Of a DNA stretch of 64,000 nt, positions 1 to 8,500 are shown piece after piece. A program made the translations under genes and the position numbers. The notes beneath the pieces were generated by a model. It was not told where the DNA came from. It saw only the letters and a list, made by a program, of their open reading frames with translations, and ran no database searches. The stretch is from an uncultured bacterium (GTDB lineage: Bacteria > Myxococcota_A > UBA9042 > PHBI01). The stretch spans positions 1-64,000 of the forward strand of contig CALHXW010000193.1 of NCBI GenBank assembly GCA_938040325.1. The letters run 5' to 3'. The stretch's first letter is position 1. The number at the start of each line of letters is the position of its first letter.

Positions 1-162
1 GCAATTCCTGATGACTTCGTGATGCGCACCACTGAGGCAACAACCTCGAGATCACTCAGGAGCTGCGCCCCTGCAACCCGCGTTGTGGTTTCCTCTCGTT
101 CGCTGCCCCAGCGGCACGCCTCACTTCGTCCCGAAAACCGCATTTCCCGGCAACGCTGCTAG
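1..162. repeat. Family A CTAG-bounded inverted-repeat element, truncated at window start
   Basis: Ends ...CGCATTTCCCGGCAACGCTGCTAG like other A copies; contains GATGCGCACCAC, CTCGAGATCA and CAGGAGCTGCGCCCCTGCAACCC core; terminal CTAG at 159-162. Confidence 0.85.
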
Positions 163-2279
163 AGCGTGAGGAGGTAAGCCACCAACGCGTCACGGTCGCC
201 GTCGGTCAGGTGGGCGGTCTTGCCCATCTGCCAGGCGATCTCCAGGGCGTCCGGCAGCGTCGGCGCACTGCCGTCATGCAGGTACGGCGCTGTTCGCCAG
301 AGGCCCTCAAGCGATGGGGTGTTGAAGTTGTCGGGGTTGGTGATGTCGGTGTTGCCGCGCTTTGACCAGACCCGCCAGATGTCGCGCTCGAGGTCGCTGC
401 CTGTCCCCACGTTGTGGTTGGCACCATCGACCCCTGCCCCACCTACGTGACATGACGCACAGCCGACCTCCGCGTCGAAGAAGATCGCGCGTCCGCGCTC
501 TTGGACAGCGGTCAGCGTGCCGTCGGCTGCGACGTTGGGGTTGCGCGGGACATCGTTGAGGCCGTCGACCAAGAAGGTCTCAAGGTCGGCGAGAGCGGTC
601 TCTGGCAAGCCTTCACCACCCATCCGGCCCACGGTCCGAGACATGTTGGCTTGGAGGTGGTCGCGGGTGCCGTTCCAGTTGAACGGTGCGGTCCCAGCGA
701 GCCGACCTTGCAGCGAGGGCGTCTGGCGCGGCCCGTCGATGATGACCCACGTCAGCTTGTCTTCGCCGCCACCAGGGTGGCAGGTGCTGCACGAAAAGTG
801 GCCGTCGCGGCTCAGACGCGGGTCCCGGGCGAAGGTAAAGAGCCGCTCGCCGCGGGCCTCAGCGGGGCTGCGGGGATCGTCGGCGAAGGGGACGCTGTTG
901 GCGACGCGGATGCCTGTAGGCGGCATGACCAGCTGGCGGCCCGCGAAGGGATCTGCTGCGACAGCGGTTCGGGCAGTGGGCTTGAGGTCGAACAACGGCG
1001 ACAGGTCCACGGTCCCAACGCTCAGGTCGTGCCCGTGGAGGACGTAGGCGGTTCGGCCATCAGCAGAGAAAGCGACGCCGAGCGGGCGTGGGCCAGTGGC
1101 GATCTCGGCGAGCGGAGAGGCCATGGGGTCGTCGATGTCACCGCTGTAGACCAACAGCGAGTCGCTGCCCTCGCCCACCATCACGAGCAGGCGCTTGCTC
1201 GGGTGGATGACGACGTCGATGGGGTCGGAGACCTTGTGGTTGAGAGGCTCGCCGGTCACGGAGTCGCGGACATGGGGACGCGCTACCGCAGGTACCGTGA
1301 CGCCGTCGGAGACGACGGTCACGACGGGCTCGACCGGGCGCGTCGGAGGCGGAAACGAGATGTCGAAGTCAAAGCCCCCTGTCGTCGTCGGCTCCGAGCC
1401 GTAGTACTGAGGCACAGGCGGCGTCGCCCGATCGTCGAACTCCATCCCTCGCGCCAGGTTCGCAAGGTCATTGCTGTCACCGGTCATGACCTGCACGTGC
1501 GAGACGTAGACGCGGTCGCCATCCCACCCAACCACGGCTCCGGTGCTGCGCGACGGCGTGAGGCGAGGGATTCGATTGGCCATCATGGCGTGGTCTGCTG
1601 GCGCCCCCAACCGCAGCGGCTGGGTTGGCGCAGCCTCGCGGGTGAGCTTCGGTTGTGCCAAGAGCAGGTCGGCTTGCGCGATGCGGAGCGTGACAGTGTC
1701 AAAGGGGAACGTCACGACCACATGGTCTCGCGTGGCCGCAACGGCTGCAGGCTCTGCAAAGAGCTCATGGCTCCGGATCACCGTCATGTCGACTGGATCG
1801 ACCACTGCGAGGCGCTTGTTGGAGGGAGAGACCGCAAAGAGCACGGTCCCATCGGGCGAGAGGGCGAGCCCGTCCGCGCTGGTGCCGATGTTGACGCGGG
1901 CATCAACCGTGTCGGAACCTGACGCGATGCGCACCACATCGCCAGCGGCTGTGGTGGCGAAGATCGTGGCCGACGGCCCGACGACCACGCGGCCGGGTCG
2001 ACTCGACAGCGCGATGGTCCCGCGCACCTCGAGGGTCTGACCGTCAAGTCGAACGACACTGTTGTTAAGTTGGTCTACAGCGATGACGTCATCGCCCGAG
2101 GTCACGATCGCGTGGCCAGAGGTCCAGGGTTTGAGGTCGGCCGTGAGGTCCTGCGGCACCAGCGAAGGCACGTGGGGGAACATCACAAGTGGTTGTTCTG
2201 TATTCCCTTCCTTGCCGCAAGCCAGCAGGAAAAGGGTCGTTGTGAACACTGCGAGAACACGAAGCGGAGACTGACGCAT
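159..2279 (-). CDS. Lipoprotein with YncE-like beta-propeller and di-heme cytochrome c peroxidase-like region
   Basis: Likely start ATG 2279 (MRQSPLRVLAVFTTTLFLLACGKEG lipobox); WD/YVTN-like repeats; two CxxCH motifs (CSTCH, CASCH); stop TAG lies in the family A terminal CTAG. Confidence 0.85.
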   Translation of the reverse strand: MRQSPLRVLAVFTTTLFLLACGKEGNTEQPLVMFPHVPSLVPQDLTADLKPWTSGHAIVTSGDDVIAVDQLNNSVVRLDGQTLEVRGTIALSSRPGRVVVGPSATIFATTAAGDVVRIASGSDTVDARVNIGTSADGLALSPDGTVLFAVSPSNKRLAVVDPVDMTVIRSHELFAEPAAVAATRDHVVVTFPFDTVTLRIAQADLLLAQPKLTREAAPTQPLRLGAPADHAMMANRIPRLTPSRSTGAVVGWDGDRVYVSHVQVMTGDSNDLANLARGMEFDDRATPPVPQYYGSEPTTTGGFDFDISFPPPTRPVEPVVTVVSDGVTVPAVARPHVRDSVTGEPLNHKVSDPIDVVIHPSKRLLVMVGEGSDSLLVYSGDIDDPMASPLAEIATGPRPLGVAFSADGRTAYVLHGHDLSVGTVDLSPLFDLKPTARTAVAADPFAGRQLVMPPTGIRVANSVPFADDPRSPAEARGERLFTFARDPRLSRDGHFSCSTCHPGGGEDKLTWVIIDGPRQTPSLQGRLAGTAPFNWNGTRDHLQANMSRTVGRMGGEGLPETALADLETFLVDGLNDVPRNPNVAADGTLTAVQERGRAIFFDAEVGCASCHVGGAGVDGANHNVGTGSDLERDIWRVWSKRGNTDITNPDNFNTPSLEGLWRTAPYLHDGSAPTLPDALEIAWQMGKTAHLTDGDRDALVAYLLTL

Positions 2280-2460
2280 AGGAACTCCCAAGAGGTGAAC
2301 GGATGGAGGCGTGACTCGGTGGTTGCAAGAGGTGTGCCTAGCGTCGACGCCGTGATGACGGCCCGTGCGCTGCTTGGTGCGCACACGGCTCCGCAGAAGC
2401 GAGCGCTCGCTCTGCGTAGAATTGTGCGCAGTTGCGCAAACCCGTCACGGAAAGGACGCC

Positions 2461-2514
2461 ATGGCTAAACGTTGGCGTTGTGACCAAACGCTTCGCGGCC
2501 GGACGGTGCTCTAG
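2461..2514 (+). CDS. Possible 17-codon small ORF MAKRWRCDQTLRGRTVL
   Basis: Purine-rich RBS-like ggaaagga 6 nt before ATG; stop TAG is inside the CTAG that starts family C element 2511-2672; below ORF track cutoff. Confidence 0.3.
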   Translation: MAKRWRCDQTLRGRTVL

Positions 2515-2672
2515 AGCACCGTTCAGTTACTCGCGCCCGCCTTGCTGCCAACTTACGTCAGCCACGGTCGTTGCTCCTCGGTCACCTATCCCGACGAACT
2601 CCCTCGTCTCGCCTTGGTGGCCAACGCACTTCCGCACCAATTCGGATGCAATGAACTTGATCGGTGCTCTAG
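2511..2672 (-). repeat. Family C CTAG-bounded element
   Basis: CTAGAGCACCGTTCAGTT ... GATCGGTGCTCTAG inverted termini; about 85% similar by eye to reverse complement of 6137-6299. Confidence 0.85.
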
Positions 2673-2832
2673 CAGCGTTGCCGGGAAATGCGAAATCTGA
2701 TGACTTTGCGATGCGCACCACTGGAGTGATGATCTCGAGATCACCTTGTCCCGACAGGGTTTCCTCTCGTTCATCACCCCAGCGGCACACCTCGCTGCGT
2801 CCCAGAATCCGCATTTCCCCGAACGCTGCTAG
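2669..2832 (-). repeat. Family A CTAG-bounded element, abutting family C and sharing CTAG 2669-2672
   Basis: CTAGCAGCGTTGCCGGGAAATGCG ... CGCATTTCCCCGAACGCTGCTAG termini; GATCTCGAGATC core. Confidence 0.9.
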
Positions 2833-3194
2833 GCGGCCTCGTTGGCGCGCCAGCGGGGTTGCGTCCCGTGGGCTTTGAGAACGGTGTTCCAGCTGTCACA
2901 GCGGATCTCAATCTCACCCTCAAACGCCAACGACGCCATGGTCGCCAGTGCGTGGTGGAGGCGTTCCCACGCCTCGGGACCGAGCAGCGTTGTCTGCGCG
3001 GGCATCACGATCGTGCGCCGCATCTTACCGACCAGCTGCGCAAGCTCCGGCACCTCTGCCAGTAGCTGACGCATCGGAAGGTTCGCCTTCCGCGTGAAGC
3101 GAAGGTCAATCTCAACGCTGTAGAGCGTCATGCGATCGTAGGCGTCCACAGCGCGGGACAACGAAGCTCCATCGCGACGAAATGACATGACCAT
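2829..3194 (-). CDS. Hypothetical protein, 121 aa
   Basis: ATG 3194 preceded by AAGGAG (gccaaggagctgtctcATG); stop TAG within element CTAG. Confidence 0.7.
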   Translation of the reverse strand: MVMSFRRDGASLSRAVDAYDRMTLYSVEIDLRFTRKANLPMRQLLAEVPELAQLVGKMRRTIVMPAQTTLLGPEAWERLHHALATMASLAFEGEIEIRCDSWNTVLKAHGTQPRWRANEAA

Positions 3195-3454
3195 GAGACA
3201 GCTCCTTGGCGGGGTGTGGCGAGTTCCTACAGCAAGGCGCATGCCAAACCACAAAACCCATTTAAAACAAAACCTTATGGAAATTCTCGCCCGACACCTC
3301 ATGACCAGTCCGCTCACAAAGACGTCACACTGAGAAATTTCGCTACACCGGTCGTGTGCGACGGTCAGTCCGCTGACGGGGCCGCGTTCGACTCTCGCCG
3401 AGACGGTGTGCGGAGTAGGGGCCACCTGGGAAATCGTTCCGACCGGTCAAACCA

Positions 3455-3631
3455 CTAGCCCCAAAACGAACGCTCTTTCCGGCTGCGGCTTTGGCGATGC
3501 ACTCGCCAGCGACGTCCGTGCGTTCGCTTCGCTCACCTGAACTCGACGATGCACGCATCGCCTTCGTCCAGCGGACGCCGCTGGCGAGCAGCCTTCGCCT
3601 CGCTCGAAAACAGCGCTTGATTTGGGGCTAG
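3455..3631 (+). repeat. Family B CTAG-bounded element
   Basis: CTAGCCCCAAAACGAACGCT ... CAGCGCTTGATTTGGGGCTAG inverted termini; internal CTCGCCAGCG-CGTCC / GGACG-CGCTGGCGAG inverted repeat. Confidence 0.9.
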
Positions 3632-4575
3632 AGCTTCGGCACGTAGCGCAGAGAGAGCGAGAAGACCGGGTCAGCGTCGTCGTCGACGTCTGAGCTGTAG
3701 CCGGCATCAATCGCGAATGACTGGGTCGAAAATCCGACACCGCCAGAGATGCGCGTCTCGTCGAGCGCCTCGTCGATCGTGATCCCCGCTCGGACGTAGA
3801 CCATCTGCTGGACAAAGTACTGGGCCCCAAAACCCCAGCGCAGCACCGTCTGATCGGCCCCATCGTAGGCGGCAATGTCCAAGTCGCCCATCACCTCGAG
3901 TGAAGCGAACGTGAAGGCTGCCCCTAGCCCGACGGTGCGCTTGACCTCGGGTGAGTCGCTGTCGATGAGGTTCTGGCCCGTCACGCCGAAACGGATGCGG
4001 CCGCCCAGGTCGACGATGAGGCCGGCATCGACGGTCCAGGCGTCCACGTCGTCGGTCTCGGTGGACTCGTCGTCGTTGTCGCCGAGGGTGAGTCCCAGGT
4101 AGCGCACGCCAACCCCGGCGTAGACGCCGACATCGCCCGAGCGGTAGCCGGTCGACAGACCGCCACGGAACTGATGCCCGTCTCGGTCAATGCCCTCAGG
4201 TGTCGACGTGATGAACGTGTAGGCGGCGCCCAGAGCCACCCACTCGTTGAGCCGTGAGTCGACGGCAGCGGCCGAGAAGCCATGCCCATCTTTCCCATCG
4301 AGGTAGGAGTAGCCGACCTGCATCACGTACGTCCGCACCAGGCTCATGCCGGCAGGGTTGTAGTAGAGGGCCGCCGGTCCCCAGGCAGACGCGCGCATGT
4401 GGTCGCCGACGCCCATGGCTTCGGCAGGTGCACCGTCCTCACGTGCCTGCCCCTGAGCCGAGCCCGCCAACAGAACACCGGCACAGAAGACCAGCGCGAA
4501 CGCGGCGTTGCTAGCCGCTCGTTTGCTGGCTGCGCACCACAGACGGTGGTCACGGATGCTTGACGATGTTTCCAA
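3628..4575 (-). CDS. Exported outer-membrane beta-barrel protein (PorV/UPF0164-like)
   Basis: Signal peptide; WGPAALYYNPAGMS motif; alternating beta-strand pattern to C-terminus; stop TAG within family B terminal CTAG. Confidence 0.75.
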   Translation of the reverse strand: METSSSIRDHRLWCAASKRAASNAAFALVFCAGVLLAGSAQGQAREDGAPAEAMGVGDHMRASAWGPAALYYNPAGMSLVRTYVMQVGYSYLDGKDGHGFSAAAVDSRLNEWVALGAAYTFITSTPEGIDRDGHQFRGGLSTGYRSGDVGVYAGVGVRYLGLTLGDNDDESTETDDVDAWTVDAGLIVDLGGRIRFGVTGQNLIDSDSPEVKRTVGLGAAFTFASLEVMGDLDIAAYDGADQTVLRWGFGAQYFVQQMVYVRAGITIDEALDETRISGGVGFSTQSFAIDAGYSSDVDDDADPVFSLSLRYVPKL

Positions 4576-4670
4576 AACGCGGTCTCCTCTCGAGGTCTGG
4601 GGCCGATACGCTTCGAGCCTGGACGTGTCAACCTACTGCCTGACGTTCCAACACGAACGCGAGGTCTCAG

Positions 4671-4859
4671 ATGCCCCAAGAGCCAACAAAAAATCAGCGC
4701 CCGACCATCGTGCGAACTCTGATCGCCATCGTTGTCTTGGTGGCCCTCTTCCTCGTCGCGAAGTTCGTCTTTAGTGCTCTGAAGTGGGTCGTCATTGCTG
4801 CTGGCATGGCGTTCGTCACATGGCTCTACCTCCGAGACGAGACGTCACAGAAAAAGTGA
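4671..4859 (+). CDS. Small membrane protein, 62 aa
   Basis: MPQEPTKNQRPTIVRTLIAIVVLVALFLVAKFVFSALKWVVIAAGMAFVTWLYLRD; strongly hydrophobic. Confidence 0.55.
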   Translation: MPQEPTKNQRPTIVRTLIAIVVLVALFLVAKFVFSALKWVVIAAGMAFVTWLYLRDETSQKK

Positions 4860-5161
4860 CAAGCCGTCTCAAGGGGTTGGGTGCTTTGGTGAGTCGTCCG
4901 TCTGCCAGCCCGAAGCGGAAGCCAGGCCGACTGAGCGGGCTGCTGGGAGCCTTCGGCGAGCACCACTCATCGAGGGACCGAAGGACGCAGTCCCTAGCGA
5001 GGTCACCGTTCGCCGCGGGACAAGCAGAGCAGGGTATGGGCCGCGCACTGAACGCGCCTCGACGCGCGACGAGGGAGTCGGCTTCCCAAGGCGCGAGCAG
5101 GGTGGGTGAGTTTCGCCGGCCTACGAGAGCCAGCGGGACTGCTAGCGTTCGGCGGTCCGTC

Positions 5162-5878
5162 GTGTGGCTATGCGCGTTTGCGGTCGCCCTGACTGGAGCA
5201 GGCGTCGCGCTCGGCAGTGGGCCTCCGGATCTGTCGGAGTCGTTCGATCCCGTCGAGAGGGCGCGTCCAGCCGATGCCACGAGCGGGTCGACCGTTGTTC
5301 CGCTCGACCCGAACGCCCCCGCACCGACCCCCAGATACGGTTCGCGCATCACCTTCCACGGTTGGTCTACGAACTCCCGCTACCTCGCGTACGAGCGCCA
5401 CCGGATGCGACCGCCGGACAAGAGCGCGCGGCGGCGCAGCAAAGAGGTCAAGCCACAGGTCCAGCGGCGTCACCGGCGCGTGCAAGACGGCAAGATGACC
5501 GGGTTCGGGTCCGCAAACGGCCTCGATGTTGCGGCCTACGCGGCCGACAACGGCTACATCGTTAATGCAGCGGGATACACGACGGCCGACAACCACAAGA
5601 TCTACTACGACGAGGCAGCCGGGTCGCTGGTGATTGAGACGTCGCTCGTTGATGACAAGGTATGGTGGGAGCTTCGACAGGGGAGCAGGCTCATCACCCG
5701 CCGACCTTTCGACAAGCTCTACGTCGATATCGAAATCGACGTCTACCTCGCGCCCAATGGGCGCCAAGGGGTCGTGGTCATGCACCTCAATGCGGGCTAC
5801 ATCGTCGATGCTGCGATCTACGCGTTCAAGCTGCGAAAGCGGGCGGTGACGGCGAAGCCGCAGAGCACCGATCAGTAG
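5162..5878 (+). CDS. Exported hypothetical protein
   Basis: Likely GTG start with signal peptide VWLCAFAVALTGAGVALG; ORF continues from track ORF 4784..5878; GWSTNSRYLAYERHR segment. Confidence 0.55.
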   Translation: MWLCAFAVALTGAGVALGSGPPDLSESFDPVERARPADATSGSTVVPLDPNAPAPTPRYGSRITFHGWSTNSRYLAYERHRMRPPDKSARRRSKEVKPQVQRRHRRVQDGKMTGFGSANGLDVAAYAADNGYIVNAAGYTTADNHKIYYDEAAGSLVIETSLVDDKVWWELRQGSRLITRRPFDKLYVDIEIDVYLAPNGRQGVVVMHLNAGYIVDAAIYAFKLRKRAVTAKPQSTDQ

Positions 5879-5985
5879 GCTTCCCACCTGCCTGTAAGCG
5901 GCTTTCAGCCGGTGCTTCGCGTCAGGAGCGTCGGTCAAAGATCTCGATATGCTCGGTGCCAGAGCTCTCGTTCCCGGCAACGCTG

Positions 5986-6140
5986 TTAGCAGCGCTGCCG
6001 GGAAATGCAGAATCTTAGGACTTTGCGATGCGCTCAACGGGGGGCCCAGGGGCGCAGCTCCTGAGTGATCCTGAGATCGTCGGTCCCGTGGTGCACATCA
6101 CGAATTCATCAGATTTTGCATTTCCCGGCAACGCTGTTAG
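5986..6140 (+). repeat. Family A element, diverged (TTAG boundaries)
   Basis: TTAGCAGCGCTGCCGGGAAATGCAG ... GCATTTCCCGGCAACGCTGTTAG; further A right-end remnant just upstream (about 5970-5989). Confidence 0.85.
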
Positions 6141-6299
6141 AGCACCGATCAGGTCAATTGCATCCGAATTGGTGCGGACTTGCGTTGGCCAGCAAGGCGC
6201 GACAAGGAAGTTTATCGGGATAAGTGACCGAGGAGCAACGACGGTGGCTGACGTAAGTCCGCAGCAAGGCGGGTGCGATGAACCTGTTCGGTGCTGTAG
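6137..6299 (+). repeat. Family C element, diverged, abutting family A
   Basis: TTAGAGCACCGATCAGGTCAATTGCATCCGAATTGGTGCGG ... TGTTCGGTGCTGTAG; indel-free by eye versus reverse complement of 2511-2672. Confidence 0.85.
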
Positions 6300-6443
6300 T
6301 CTACCGGTTCCACTCGATGCAGAGGCAGACGTGATGACGCGAGCATCGCAGCTGTCGAACGAACGTGCTCGCTTGCTGATCGACGTCCGCAGGCAGCAAG
6401 GGCGAAGTTGCGGCTGATGGGCGATAAGGCGCTCATGAGAGCC

Positions 6444-6482
6444 AAAAAAAGAACGCCGAGTCAGCGTGGCTAACTCGACGTC
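6444..6482 (-). terminator. Intrinsic terminator downstream of 6525..7355
   Basis: On minus strand ACGTCGAGT-loop-ACTCGGCGT followed by TCTTTTTTT. Confidence 0.75.
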
Positions 6483-6524
6483 TTAGATTCATCGGTGTGC
6501 GCTCGCGTCGAGCGAGAGCGCTCG

Positions 6525-7355
6525 CTACGCCGGCGGGTCGCCGAGGAGGTTCTTACGAGCCTTTTCCATCTGCTCACGGGTAGCCGCGCTCGACCAGCGT
6601 CGCCGACGGCTGTCGACGTTACGAGACGCCTGCTCACGTGCCTCTAGCTCACCTGGCGGAAGGCTCGCGGTTCGACGATCTTGTCCTCGCTTCACGAGCA
6701 CCGTGCGCGACGGAGCAGCTTCCTCTTCAGCAGGGGCAGGGGAAACTTCGTCGTCTGTGCTCGCGCCGACACGCTTCGTCTTCAGGCGCTTCTGACGTCG
6801 GCCACGGGAAGCTGCAAGCGTGACTTTCGGCTTTCGTCCGGGCTTCTTGCGGGTCTTCGGCTTGGGCTTCGGCGGTGTCCCCGCCGCCTTGTCTTCCACA
6901 AGCTTCCAGAAGCCGTTCCCGTCGCCCTCGAACACCTCATCACGCTGCTTGCCAAGCGCAATCTTGAGCGCTCGCTTCGGTGACGCATCTGTCATCTTGT
7001 GGGTGATAACGATTTCGAGCAGCGCCTCTTCGGAGTGCCATCCCGGATTGTCGCGCATCCAGCCGACGAGTGCATCACCCACGCGCTTACGACTCCGGCG
7101 CTTCTTCGTTGCCGGTTGCTTCAGCGGGGGGGCAGGCGCACGCGGCGCGACGCGAGCCGCTGTCGCCGGAGCGCTGCTGGTCACAACCTTTGCAGCCGCG
7201 CTTCGTGTGGTGGTGCCAGACGGCACCAGTGTGCTCGCCCATTGAAGTGCTCGCACGACCGTGTCGATCTGGTCAAACGGAACACTCGCAGACGCACTAC
7301 CGATCCGTATTTCGATGGTCTGTGCGTCGTCATGAAGCTCAATCTTCGTCGTCAT
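6525..7355 (-). CDS. Hypothetical DNA-binding-like protein: winged-helix/HARE-HTH-like segment plus basic AT-hook-like tail
   Basis: VGDALVGWMRDNPGWHSEEALLEIVITHKMTDASPKRALKIALGKQRDEVFEGDGNGFWKL followed by KPKPKTRKKPGRKPK. Confidence 0.7.
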   Translation of the reverse strand: MTTKIELHDDAQTIEIRIGSASASVPFDQIDTVVRALQWASTLVPSGTTTRSAAAKVVTSSAPATAARVAPRAPAPPLKQPATKKRRSRKRVGDALVGWMRDNPGWHSEEALLEIVITHKMTDASPKRALKIALGKQRDEVFEGDGNGFWKLVEDKAAGTPPKPKPKTRKKPGRKPKVTLAASRGRRQKRLKTKRVGASTDDEVSPAPAEEEAAPSRTVLVKRGQDRRTASLPPGELEAREQASRNVDSRRRRWSSAATREQMEKARKNLLGDPPA

Positions 7356-7489
7356 CTCGTACCCTCAGCGGTAATTTCACACTCGGACAGGCAAACAGGC
7401 ATGTGCAGCACTGCAACGCTCTTCGCCCGCTTGTCACCTGTCCAACGACCGACCTTCCACCAGCCTGTCGCGGACCCTAAGTCCATAAA

Positions 7490-7510
7490 CTTCCAAGGAC
7501 TCCTTGGAAG
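7490..7510. promoter_or_regulatory. Perfect 21-bp palindrome upstream of 6525..7355
   Basis: CTTCCAAGGA-C-TCCTTGGAAG, 135 bp upstream of the minus-strand start codon. Confidence 0.4.
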
Positions 7511-7880
7511 CATTGATGTCTCGTACATGTCCCGCTAACCGGAAAAAAATGCCGCTAGCGTCACCTGCGGAAACCTAACACCGGCGAGTATGCCCGACAA
7601 GATAAAAGACGTCTGGCGATTTCTGAGTGCCGAACTGGACACGTCACATCCGGCTCGGAACGGGTGGTTGAGTGGCTTAAGTTGCTGCTTTTGCGTGATT
7701 ATTGTGCGCGTTACATTTGGTGCCAATCAACTGTCCGGATGTACATACGCGGTGATCAAAGCGTCGGTGGCGGTTCGACGCTAGCGGGTCAGATGTTGTC
7801 GACGTTCGCGCTGCAGCGAAGTCGCGCGCGGATGGGCCGTCGCCCAAGCACATCGCGTCCAAGTTGTTGGGAGGTTTTGC

Positions 7881-8055
7881 CTAGTTCCAAATCAAGCGCT
7901 GTCTTCGAGCGAGCCGAACGCGATGTGCTTGCCAGCGGGGTGGGCCGGACGAAGGCCCTGCTGCATCGTCGAGCTCGCGTGAGCGCAGCGAGCGACGCCG
8001 CTGGCGAGTGCATCGCGGAAGTCGGAGCCGGAAAGAGCGCCGGTTTTGGGGCTAG
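7881..8055 (-). repeat. Family B CTAG-bounded element (array member 1)
   Basis: CTAGTTCCAAATCAAGCGCTGTCTTCGAGCGAG ... GGAAAGAGCGCCGGTTTTGGGGCTAG. Confidence 0.9.
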
Positions 8056-8227
8056 CAGCGTTCGGGGAAATACGAAATCTGATGACTTTGCGATGCGCAC
8101 CACTGGAGCGATGATCTCGAGATCACCTTGTCCCGCGTGCATCGTCGAGTCCGAGCGAGCGCCCCGACGCCGCTGTGGTGCGTAGATCGAAAGCCGCAGC
8201 CGGAAGTAGTGCTTGTTTTAGGGCTAG
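8052..8227. repeat. Chimeric A-left/B-right CTAG-bounded element (array member 2)
   Basis: Starts CTAGCAGCGTTCGGGGAAATACGAAATCTGATGACTTTGCGATGCGCACCACTGGAG (A); switches near 8137 to GTGCATCGTCGAGT...AAAGCCGCAGCCGGAAGTAGTGCTTGTTTTAGGGCTAG (B). Confidence 0.85.
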
Positions 8228-8404
8228 TCCCAAATCAAGCGCTGTTTTCGAGCGAGGCGAGGGCGATGTGCTTGCCAGCGGCGTCCGCTGGACGAAGGCG
8301 ATGCCTGCATCGTCGAGTTCAGGTGAGCGAAGCGAACGCACGGACGTCGCTGGCGAGGGCATCGCCAAAGCCGCAGCCGGAAAGAGCGCTTGTTTTGGGG
8401 CTAG
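8224..8404 (-). repeat. Family B CTAG-bounded element (array member 3)
   Basis: CTAGTCCCAAATCAAGCGCTGTTTTCGAGCGAGG ... AAGCCGCAGCCGGAAAGAGCGCTTGTTTTGGGGCTAG. Confidence 0.9.
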
Positions 8405-8500
8405 TTCTAGCAGGGCAAGCGCCGGCGGGACGTGGCGCTAGGCTTGACGCACTCGCCAAACAGCGAGATCCTGCCGCCCAAGACAAGCGAGCAGTGCCTC

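Noticed and set aside
501-1922. 473-aa plus-strand ORF opposite the cytochrome-type lipoprotein
   Set aside because: Antisense shadow ORF of a high-GC gene; low-complexity Arg/Val/Asp composition and no domain motifs.
2527-6417. ORFs 2527..2814 (-) and 6028..6417 (+) encode similar peptides (SSDFAFPGNA.RAPI..IASELVR.CVG.QG.TR.F.GI.DRGATTVADVS.QQGG)
   Set aside because: They run across the A-C repeat joint. In the family C part, differences between the two copies fall about evenly over codon positions 1, 2 and 3 by eye, which argues against coding constraint; similarity is explained by the DNA repeats.
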